From NCBI GenBank assembly GCA_000226015.1, contig JH153375.1, forward strand, positions 320,732 through 362,534: a stretch of 41,803 nt of DNA, given 5' to 3'. The notes beneath the pieces were generated by a model, which worked only from the letters and a program-made list of their open reading frames with translations, was not told the origin of the DNA and searched no databases. A program made the translations under genes and the position numbers. How positions within the stretch are numbered: position 1 is the first letter of the stretch; the number at the start of each line of letters is the position of its first letter. Origin of the DNA: Mnemiopsis leidyi (Eukaryota > Ctenophora > Tentaculata > Lobata > Bolinopsidae). Shown piece after piece: positions 26,001 through 38,000 of the stretch.

Positions 26001-29000
26001 GAGGTTGGAGCACCCGTAAACGAGTGGGTACATCTGTGTACCGCTTGGGATTCTGAGAGCGGGGTAGCCACCATCAGCGTCAACGGAGAAGTCAAGGCAA
26101 CAAAGGAGAACTACCAGAAGGGAGAAAAGATCAGGGGTGGGGGTTACCTGGTTATTGGACAAGAGCAGGACTCTCAGGGAGGCAATTTTGATGCAAATCA
26201 GGCCTTTGTGGGGAAGATTTACAACCTCAACATCTGGGACTACGGGCTCAACTCCACTCAGATAGCCTACCTTTATGGGTCTGGATTCTGTGGATACGGT
26301 AGTACTGAAGTAGAGCCCATCATATCGTGGGCGGACATATTAAAAGAGGACAAAGCCGGGGACACGGCTGTAGTTAAAGGCACCTGCATCGACCTGAAGG
26401 ACCCCAGCGTGGGTAAGATCCTGAGGTTCCCTCCCCAGTCTCAAGCCAGCACTGCTAGCTTCCTCCAATACACCCCTGACTTCGGAGCTGACGAGCTTGC
26501 CGCTTTCTCCATCTGCACCTGGTTCTTCAAGACTTACGCAGACCAGGCCAGATACTTCTTCAGCTACGCCGAGTCTGGTATGACAAACTCTATAATAATA
26601 GGAGAACAAGCAACTCTAGGGTTCTGGGTTAGTGGCTATAAATTACTAACCGACATTGTCTTGGACCAACAGCGGTGGTACCACCTTTGTTTCACATGGG
26701 GAAGTGAAGGTGTTTCCGCTATCTACGTGGACGGAGTTAAAGTCAAGGAGGGAACCATGGCTGTCGGGCGGACAAAGAAGGCTGGTGGAGTCGTGGTCAT
26801 TGGACAGAAACAAGACTCAGTTGGAGGGGGTTACGATGCTAACCAAGCCTTCGCTGGGAGCCTCTACAACCTAAACATGTTCAACATCAAGCTGAGTGAT
26901 GAGGAGGTTGCGAAACTCTACGGAGAGGGCACCTTCTGTGAGATGGTCCCTGACGAGATGTGGGAAGCTGGTCACGTGGTTATCTCATACAGCGATCTGT
27001 TTGCTCAGCCGACCCAGGGTGATGCAGTGTTCGAGAGTGGAGAGGAGGCCTGGAGGCATGGAGCCCCACACTGTAGCGGGGAGGATCTTGACGAGGACGC
27101 TCACAAGGAGGATTGTTGGAAAACAGAGGAGGAAACCAGATACGAGGTAAGAATATAATTTCCATTTTATCATCTGTGCGTTTGGTCAATGTTCTACCTT
27201 TCGATAAAAGCAAACAAATTGTCATAGCATAGATGACGATGTAGACAACCCGCGTTAGCTTAGAACTAATATTGCAATCATGAAAACATAACAGTAACCG
27301 ATCATTTTTGTTTAAAACAGTATATTAGGTAACCATGGTAATCATAATAACCATCGTAGCCAACGTAACCAGCAACCGTGATAACTGATACATTTTCAGG
27401 ATAAAGGAACGGTAGGATTTCTAGTGGGGGACATTGAGGCAGCCAAGGCAGCTTGTTACGCATACAAGAAGTGTCATACTCTCACATGCTACGAGAAGGC
27501 AGGGGAGAAACGATGTCAAATGAAATCCAGTTTCGAGAAAGCAAAGAAGGATAAGAATAAAACATCTTACACTTACAGGTGTTAGAGAACTTTCTTATTT
27601 ATTCTGGCGTCAATTTATTCAAAGTTTTGAATCATAAATTTGCATTTAGCACTTAGCTTAATTTGTTAGATTAAGGTTTGAGATTCAATTTTTCATTTTT
27701 GGCATGTCTTAACTTTTAAAATCGTAAGTTTGTAGCTTCCTTATTTCAAGTTGAACGTTAGTGATGCATAAAATTGTTTTTTTCTTTTCTGGCATCTGCT
27801 AACTCAAAATGTTAAATCATAAATTTGTAGTTTAACCCGAGTAACTTACTTGATTCGTATTGTGCATAGTAAGCGGCTAAATTCGAGCTCACTTCTGATA
27901 TACTCTTGTGAGTGTATCACGATTTGGTCATTAAGAAATTGAATCAAGTCATATGTCTACTATAATGTGTAGGTTGGATTCTGAGAAGAACAATTCCCCA
28001 AATAAGAGCTCTATTCGGGTACCGAAATATTACGCAGTTAACTCGGTACGAATGATCTCAATTCCGACTGCCTTATTAAATTACCTACTAATAAGGAATA
28101 GTAAAATACCAATACAGATTAAATAAAAGAAGGACTGAAATTCAGGATTTCGCTATGGTTGATCATGTAGAGGGTTGAAAATAAATTTGTAGAATTTAAG
28201 ATACTGTGACACAAATTGACCTACTTTTAAAGTATTACAGGGTTGTCAAATGTCATATGTGAGGAAAATATTCAAAGATGTGCATTCTAATTGCAAAAGT
28301 TCCAGCTAAATGATCTGATATTTGTTATTATGTAGTATTACATCACACATCACGTACTATTTGAGTAGCAGGAGTAAAAACACGTACTATTTGAGTAGCA
28401 GGAGTAAAGACACGTACTATTTGAGTAGCCGGAGTAAGTTCGTTGTCAATGTTGCTCTCTTCACTTTCCTCTGTCTCTTCTTTCTCTTCAGCCGGTGCAG
28501 GAGTCTTGTAAACAGGTCTTTTCAGAATGTCCCAATCTTCCTGTAGTAAATACGTGTAGTAAATACGTGTAGTGTATATGTGTAGTAAATACGTGTAGTG
28601 TATACGTGTAGTGTATACGTGTAGTGTATACGTGTAGTGTATACGTGTAGTAGATACGTGTAGTAAATACGTGTAGTGTATACGTGTAGTAAATACGTGT
28701 AGAGAATACGTGAAGTAAATACGCGTTCTGTTTTAAAACAACTTGTTTTTGAAGTCTTGTAAAGGTAAATTTGTTTTAAGTGTTTCGCAGAGAAATATTC
28801 AAATAAACACGCGCCGACACGGGTGACATGGGGGGGGGGTCAGTAGATAATCACTGTACCTGACTTGGCTGACAGTCCCAGATACTGGGTAAATACATGA
28901 CAGTCTTCTCGACATGCTCCTCCGTGTTTCTCTTGTCGTTAACTCGGTGGTAGTGCACCTGAACATGAAACCAGGTTACACCGTGACGACCACTTTGATG

Positions 29001-32000
29001 TACCCAGTCTTTTTCAATGATGTCTGTCAGTGTGGCAGCTAAGGTACTCAGTTTATATCAGTTTAGGTACTCAGTTTAGGTACTCAGTTTAGGTACTCAG
29101 TTTATATCACTTTATCAGGCTGATCATATAATATGTTCTTTGATTTTCCTGTGCTATTTAATTTGTAACAATTTTGTTCCATCCAACCCCCATGTGGTCG
29201 TGATCAGCGTATCTAAAACTTCTTTAATCCCAATGTGTTTGATATCTCGGGGTAAGAGAAATCCGAAACCTATTTTTTATAAATTTAAATCAATTCTATA
29301 AAAATCAGCAGCAAGGATCTCAACTCTAGATTTCTAATCAATTATCACACCATCTTCGACAAAGTTCCCATAATCTTTGCAGGAAGTCTACCTCTTAGAC
29401 ATTTCATGAAAAATCAGGTGCTATTTACTCCACTAATTTGGGACTCGGTCCAGGAATCATATCTTAACCCAGAGCCGAAGATAAAACTAACCTCACATAT
29501 CTTGTACCAAGTTTTACAGTAAGACAAGTCAAGTCCTAGCTGAGACTTGACGTTCCTGATTGCCGTGTTTATAAGGGTCTGGGGGTTGTTCTCTGGATCA
29601 GCACCATCATGCTCGGCACTCCACGTTCCACCTACACGGTAACCATGGTTACAGGGGTAACTTCCTTTGAAGAGTTACTTTGAGATCAGACTTATATTCA
29701 GCTTTCACCCAAGTTACACACAGGATTTAGAAAGGGCCAATCGCAAAGGACGAAAAGATTAAAATCCTATAAGATCATTTTTTAATTTCTTCTATTTTAA
29801 GAGCACACAGTATCGTGATATGATAAGGAAAACACTAGTAGTACCGAATGCGGTGATCTCTTTGTCGTTGTAGTTGCACCAAAAACTGAGAAGCTTGAGG
29901 AAGTGTTCCTTCTTGTCGTTGAGAATAGTGTGGTAAAGTTTAGTTTTACTGACACTTCTCATCAAGAGTACTTTGGAGCGGTAAGCCTTGCTTCCTACTG
30001 ATGTGGGCGGGGTCTAAGGGAGAATTGTGTTGCTAAAATGTTGAAACTCTTTGTATCGTTGTCATACTTCTCAAAGCAACGGTAAATTCATCGCCAAACT
30101 TAATCTTATAGTTAAAACTTGTTAATATAAACACAACAGTAGTACAGTCGAATAATACTATTTAACAGTCTAAGTCTCCCAAGCCTACAACGGTTCAAGT
30201 ACGGACCTGTGATGCGCTAGTGACGTTGTATCGGATGATGTTTGTGTAGGGTATAGTCTCCCCGCTCTTCATCACCGCGTGTCTAAACACGTGACTAACA
30301 TCGGACGGTACGTAGAGGGTGGGGTAGTGGGTCTGCATGAAGAGGATATCCATGGAGGGCCTGTGAGAATGAAGGGGATGTTGGAGAGAGGAGAGTATAG
30401 TAGGGAAGGGGGACTTTACACGGTTTAAAAGTCTGCTACTTGTGGAGGGAGCTATAGGGTTCTCAATGCTGTACGTACTACGAGGGCAACTATGAATAAG
30501 AAAAAACTAGCTGCTCATTTGACAGCCTGTTCCTGAAACATAGTGAGATCCAGCACATAACAGCCGTATCCAGTACATAACAGCCGTATGGACTCCGAAT
30601 GTGCCGTCAGGTCTCCTTGAAATCCTACAACATGGCCACAGGGAGGAGCTAGTGTGAGATCTGAAAATAAAACTCAACTCTGGAAATAATGGTCCTACAG
30701 CTACATTGGGATCTAACTGGCAGGTCATTGCAGTATAAAATCGTTTAAGACTTTGAAGCCCACTCTTCAGTGCTACCTAATTAGGAAGAAACAATTAAAT
30801 AATTAAATGTAATTATTTCGTGTCACACCGTGGGAAGGGCACTCTGAAAAGGTAGGTGTTGGCGCCGGGAACTGCGGCCAGGTAACAGTGCTCAACTCTT
30901 CGGCTACTTCTGAAATTATCTCTGTCTAATAATCCTAAAACTTAATTCAGGCGATCTAATCAATTGCACTAGTTCTTAAATTTGATTTGTCACAGACGAT
31001 AAGCTCAAATATCAGGTTAATCATATTTAAGTTTAAATTTAAGTTAAATTCACTAAGCGTATTATTAAAACATTGTCACACAAATCTACAGAAAAGTTAA
31101 AAAGGGAAAGTCCTCAAATACACGTACCAGAAAATGAAGCTCGGAGTCGGAGGAAGAGTCAAGCAGGGTTACCCAAGACACCACGGTACGGCTATCACAA
31201 TGCCAAGGTTACTGAATGTCATGATAAGACCACCGGTACCGGTCGTCTAAAACATGGTACTGCTCATCCAAGGAGATTGACTGACAATTCAAATTAACTT
31301 TAGTATATTCAAGAAGCTCCAATTTTCTATGGAAAAGATTGATCAAGTAGGAGTTACCTGAGAAGGTTGAACTTCGCGAATTTGACGGAGTATCGAGTGC
31401 GCGGGGATCGCTTGCGTCTTGGTGATCTGGAGCGCCGTGGAGAGCGCCGTGGAGACCGAGACTTGCGGGGGGAGCGGGACCGGTGTGGGGACCTGCTGCG
31501 GGACCGAGATCGGGAATAGGACCTTTTCCGGGGCGGACTGCGAGATCTCCTGACTTTTATGGGAACTTTTCCTGAAACAGTTTCTCTTGGGCATTGAAAA
31601 ATATGACGATTCATTTAGCTTGAAAGATACGAAAACAGCAAAAAAGACCCAGCTTAAATGTTACTACTGGTGACTCACGATCATTTCTGCCGTCAGGAAA
31701 GACAGGTAAAACCCGTCCTTTGTGATCAAGATTCTGAGGTGCAGTAGGCGGTCCGGTGTCAAAACGTGATCTCTTGTTGCCTGGGGGATGAAATTTTGAG
31801 GGACTAAAAGCTGTAAACTGATACGCCTACCTTTGATGTGACCAGCGATCTAAGCAGGGAACTGTGACAGGAGTCAGGAATGGTCTAAATTTTGCAGGCC
31901 GAACTGCTGTTTTTTAAGTCAGCTCAATCAAAACGCGTACGTAACGTACGTACGTTCGTGCAGACGAATTTGCGCGACGTAAACAATACAATTGTGTCCG

Positions 32001-35000
32001 CGTTTTCCGATATTTCCAAAAGTAGGTCAGATGGGTGACGATGACTCCCGGCACAGTCATATTGTTTCCTTAACGACTACCATTTGAGCGGGAACGTTAT
32101 TCATTAAATCATCATGTATTGGTTCTTTGTCATAATTTTTCTGTGTTATTATCTGTTAACAAATAACTGCTAATTGAAAATATGAATTTTGCATTTACGA
32201 AGTCATGACAGCGCCCGCCGCCCAGCGGATAAAAGTTTCGCAAATTCAAGATATTCAAGTATTTCTATAGATTTAAAGTATTACACGTGAACTTCATTAT
32301 GAGCATTTCCAATAATTTTCATGTGTCACATCATCACTGTACATAGTATGTACATAATATTACATGTACACTGTACATAGTACACAGTACCACATGTACA
32401 GTGTACACTGTACATAGTACAACGTACCACAGCTAACAGTCCATAATGGTAGAGCTTCCTTACAACAAATGATATAGAACTATTGGCAGGAAACCTTGAG
32501 TATGCTGTATGGGTCTTGTGTTTTGTATACACAGTTCAGTGTTTACAATTAGTGTAGAAATTTGCAACAACAAACTTTGCAACTTGTCAACTTGGTACTA
32601 CATATGTGTTGGTTAAGAGACAGTAAAAATCTACACTCATAGCATATGCGAATTGCAACTGACACTTACTAAAATATCAGTATACATAGCCTTGCATATT
32701 AAAACTTATGATTTTTCAAGAAATGCAATCGTGTCAGTTGCAATTTGCATATGCTATGAGATTGTACATCATGAAAATGTATAAGCCGCATCAGTTGAGA
32801 ACTTTAAAACTTACCATTATCGACTTGCCAAGTCTATCTTGATCTCGTGCTTGACAATCTTAATGAAGGCAAGTGCTTGCCAATCTCAATGAACGTGACT
32901 CAGTGGCAAGATTCATGATCATAAACGATGAGGAATAAGGATTACAGATGATTTGACATTTGACAGCGATTAAATGCTCGTAGGCCGTTAACATGAAAGC
33001 GAAAGTGTTTGAAGTCATGAGAAAGAGCCTATACAATTTTCCTAATATTTTATTTTTACTCCACTAGACTTATAATTTTCACTTGAACAGTCGGATACGT
33101 TTCAAACTGAGAACTAGAGTCGGATTTCAATATTTTCTACTTCACATAATTGCACAAATTTGTAACTCTAGATCGACTTTCCAAGAAACAAGAACAGCAT
33201 AAAAGGAGCCCGGAAAGTGAAGTACCCTAATCCGGAAAATGTGATAACCTGAGTCTGCGACCCTAACTATTATTTAAGACAGTTTTTTAATTAAAATACA
33301 TCTAGAAAATTAAACAAAACACTTATTTCAACTTCATTTCAATACTGGGACTTGATTTTATATTACACAAAAGATTTATCAACCTTTTCATAGAGAATAA
33401 TTTCTTTAATCTAACGTAAAAATGAAATCATTCTCGAGAGGGTGGACGGTCATTTTCTAAAAATAGATGTGACGAACTGTAGCATAATTTTATTGTTTTG
33501 ATCATTGTGGTATTTGCACTATCATCATTATGATTAAATTCTAATTTTTCTACGTCCGGTAAGACTTAAACCTACAAAATATTTATCAATTCATGAAATT
33601 TAATTAAGTAAGTTTGTTCTTCAAATGTTTATTTCAAAGATTCACTTAAATCTTATCACCGACCCGGAGACCAGTCATCGTCCAACGGTGCCAAAAAGAT
33701 AACATAAGATGTTTGTAATGAATAGCAGGACTTCTTGGCCCGTGATTCAGGAAAACTTTTCCGTCATTCCGTAGCGGCCTTTTTTTTGAAAAACTGCTAT
33801 TATTTTCTAACATAATTCTTAAATTTTCTTTAGAAGGAAGTGAAAATCATATCAGCATGAAAATAAGTTGGAAGTTTCGATAAAATTCGTTCTATTTAGA
33901 GTCTAATTTCTTATCAAAAATGCGCATATAATCAAATCTTCAAATCATTGAATCAAATTTTTATGACTGAATATCGAAGTGCTATTTAGACGGTTATGAA
34001 TCACTTCAATACTCGAGACAAGATAGGTGTGTTAATCTTGTTAAAACTGACTTTGAACTTATTTTCGTTTCAAATATCGGCTCAACGGTGTGGGCGCGCA
34101 GGCATTTATCAACAGTTCCGACCTTTACATCTCAAAATATTGTAAATCTTTGGCAGAACAACGATTGAGAAACGAAAGACTCATGATATTTCACACTCTT
34201 TATAAAAATTTTCTACTCATTATAATGCCTTATTGTTTGATACAAGGATTTGTAGTCAGCTTTATCTTATCCTGGTCTGAAGTCAAGTGGCTACAAACCA
34301 GCAAACATACAGGCAATCCGCAATGAATAGAAACATCTTTTGTTCCAGGTATTCTGAAATAAATTGCACTCTACATATACATGATATAGTACAGATAAAA
34401 CTTCAGTGCCATTCACACACGGCGCATTGTAAAATCACCTGCTTCTGAACTCATTGTACAAAATGTATTATTGTACATTCTTATTTCTACCCAACACTTT
34501 ATAAAACAATATATTATAGAACATTATCAACAAGCCATAATATATAACTTGTGTATTATGCACATGTGATTAACAGGCAAGATACTTGAACCACCGAATA
34601 CCGCTTAAAAAGGAAAAGTGATTATACCATATAAGGACATTAATGAGTTTCCTAAAATAAGCAGCTCCCGTACAGTGTACATCTACACATGAATCTAAGA
34701 TTTTTTCCCGTATCTTGCCATTTGGGCCCGAAGGGCCCAAATGGCAAGATTGTTTTGATACGTTTTGTGCACGTGCACAAAAAGTACAAAACAAGGGTTG
34801 GCGATCGACAGCGTAAGTTTGGAATATTAGCTCGAAAAGTGTACGTGTACGTACGTACGTACGTACGTACGTACGTACGTACGTCCGCGCTCCTTTATCA
34901 AACTTATCATGTATACAAATACGATTATAGGTTTTAACTGCCCAAGGCCGCAGAATGTACTTCAGATATACATAATCATTATGAAATTTATGTGTATTTG

Positions 35001-38000
35001 CCTCACATCAAGAAAAATGATCAAAATTCTAAAACTTTAGTTTTATTGAGTAATTTGTCGAAATTTGACAGATTGAAAGATGAATGTAACACGATTTTAA
35101 TCTCAGCTCCGTACACGGTACAAATCTATTTAACGACAAACTTACATTTAACGCTATAAAGTATAAACACAACGCAGTATGACTTTGAATAAATTATAAA
35201 GGTAGCACAGACAATATAATTATGACGACGTCATACAGACTCAATATACTTGAAATAAATTAACAATGAAAAGAACGCGCGATAGTGTTCAAACTTTGCG
35301 CGTGCAGCGTGAAATTTTAAAATCATGCATTGAACGGCTGCATTAATTCGCGCGTCTGTATTTACACGTGCAGGGCCAGAACTATGAAAATTAACCGAAA
35401 TTACGAGTGGTTAGTGGTTGCGTATTTTGATTCCTTATTTCGCGAATTTTGATTACAATAAGCGACGGCATGATAATTGATACGGGAAATTCAGCGGTCG
35501 CCTGACACAGTGAAAGCGGCCGCAATTCTTGTTAGTATGATATTATCTAAAGTATTTGATCAGATTTATTTTCAGTGTTATTAATTGACTAAAGTCTTAC
35601 TACATTGGCCTACATGTCTACTGAAATAGTCTTACTACATTGCCTATATAGAAACAGCGGAAGAGGCTTCAAATTTTTAACGTTTCTTTAACAGCTTAAC
35701 ATATATTTAAATTTTCAAGTCAACATTTCGAAAGACTGTGGCAATTTTGGGACATTCTTTTGAATTAGATTAAATTTTATAAATTAATTCAGACGCCGTT
35801 TGTGTTAACGATTTTTCAGTAAACAAAAACCTGTTTAACTTTTAAGACTTAGACAAACAAATCTCGAGCGCAAACCTTTTCCTGCAGCAGTAAAGTTGGA
35901 TGTAGGCTGTGCGATTATGTGTGCCATGGGCGGCGGGTTAGCTACAGTGAATCTGGTAGTCTTGACTGGTTCTTGAGAAAACTGTAAAATAGAGTTGTTA
36001 CTTTGATAGAAAGTTGATGAGAAGAGGAGGCCTTACATTCTTGTAATTGCTGTGATAGGATCCGGTGAGGGATCTGACCTGATCAAACACACTCGGCACT
36101 AGTACGATAAATACTTTTGGGCTGGTTGTACTTGAATTTCGAGATTAATGACTCACATATCGTATACATATGGTACACATATCGTATAGATACTACATGA
36201 CGTCAAGCCGGAGCTCAGCAAAATTTGATTGATTTGTAACCGGTTTTAACCCGATTTACCGATATTATGACCGGTTTCAACCAGTTGGTCGGGTTTGATG
36301 ACTTACTCTACAGTTTAATATGATGGGATGATTCGACGGTACGAAAATTTTCGGTCATGTCTTATAAGAACTGCTTGACTCTAGGTGAAATAAGACAAAA
36401 AGCCAGAAAAAGAAGGCGTTTTGCTCATTAAATAGTAGACAATTTTCATCGTACAAAGATCTGACGATCAACTGTAACTGCTTTTGAATATCAATATGCC
36501 ATTGCGATTGCTAGGAAGTGTTTTTCTTGTAATTTAACTACGACAATTGCAGGGTCTTTATTCTTCAAGCATCTATTCAAATTTCCTGTTAATCAGAAGC
36601 TATTGCTACACAAGGAGACAGAAACACATCAAACAAAGACACTTACAGTTAATCAAGTACCCACCTTGGAAACACCCCGTATCTGCTGGGTATACCCAGC
36701 TTGTTGGGTGCTCTGCGGCACGGATGTCTGGTTCTGCGCGGGCTGCTGACTCCCCGCCTGCTGGGACGGGAAGCTGGAGAAGCGGGGGTTTCCGCTCTTC
36801 GCAGTCTGGTTGTACGACGGTGGGTACATGTAGTTGCCCTGTGTGCCAGTCTGAAGTGCAGTGAGTTAAGATATTGGTAGATGTATAGTTAGGTAGATGT
36901 ATGGTTAGGTAGATGTATAGTTAGGTAGATTTATAGTTACTTATATGAATAACTATGTAGATGAAGTAGATGACTAGATTTATAACCCGACAATCGACAT
37001 CCAATTAAAACGTTTACCCCGATGATATAGGTCCGGTGTGATAAAGATGGCTTTCACTCAAACGTTGATGATGGACAGGATAACAGGTTAAAATCGATAC
37101 AGGGGTCCAAGATTTACCATAACTGTGTGCACAGTGTAACTGTACTACTGCTCCACTGTGCAAGTTATTTGTAAATCTCAGTACATCCGGCCAGTTTCTA
37201 CCACCAGCTGTGTGATCTACACTTGCTCTGGTTCGTGGTAATGTGAGATGTATCACAGCGAGATCGTTCTACATCAAGTTTGTTAGGCACCACAATCTTG
37301 CATACGCTAGCAATTTGATAACTTGATTCAATCTATTCGTGAAATCAAAGCTTTACAGGCCAGAACAGAAACTTGAAACTCGTCCATAAATGTTTGTGGT
37401 AGAAAGAAATGTGTTAATACAGTAAACCCTCGATTTACCGGGCCTCTCGGGGGAAAGGGTTGAGGCCCGGTAAATAGAGGGGCCCGGTAAATAGAATTTG
37501 ACCAAAATATGGCCTAATTTTGGCCAGAAATAGTAACTTAAGTTATTGTTAGCTATGACAGGCGTCAATCATCTCGTGTATCTTTATTTGGGCAGTATAA
37601 TAGCATGCTTTAATTGGGTACAGAAGGAGCCGTATAACGTAACGACCCTGAGATAACAAGATTTGACATGTGACACGTAAAGAAAAGACGGGAGGGAATT
37701 TTTTGTGAAAATATTGAAAAAGTTTCGGGGGAAAGGGAGGAGGCCCGGTAAATAGAGGGACCCGGTAAATAGAGGCCCGGTAAATCGAGGGTTTACTGTA
37801 ATTAGGTTTCTGCAACTTTCTACAACATCTTTCGGTGAATTCATTAGACTCGGTTCACTACATAGCAACAAAGAGGTACCAAAACACCACAAATTGTGAG
37901 CATTTTTGACGATTGATGATCCTGTAGCAATTGTATGACGGTAAATCATTGATGTAAGATTCGATCATATTTCGAAGTTAAAAAGTTTTATCCTCCACTA

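Larger units (their letters stand above)
31781..35875. other. CCAR intron 5, 4.1 kb, no gene seen
   Basis: AT-rich intron. It contains an inverted-repeat element at 32636-32760, TGTACA/GTACAC-rich self-complementary sequence at 32335-32425, two palindromes at 34712-34782 and an ACGT microsatellite at 34840-34885. Open frames here have no domain similarity that I recognise. Confidence 0.5.

Noticed and set aside
28351-28722. CRISPR-like array from regular repeats
   Set aside because: Units are directly tandem with no spacers, in a eukaryotic intron/exon setting.
31073-31297. 74-aa plus-strand basic protein
   Set aside because: No domain, opposite to the CCAR intron 7 sequence, no splice or start context.
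31354-31614. RS-rich frame as a separate SR splicing-factor gene
   Set aside because: Splice sites and phases on both sides join it to CCAR exons 6 and 8, and it ends in the CCAR block RYSVKFAKFNLL.
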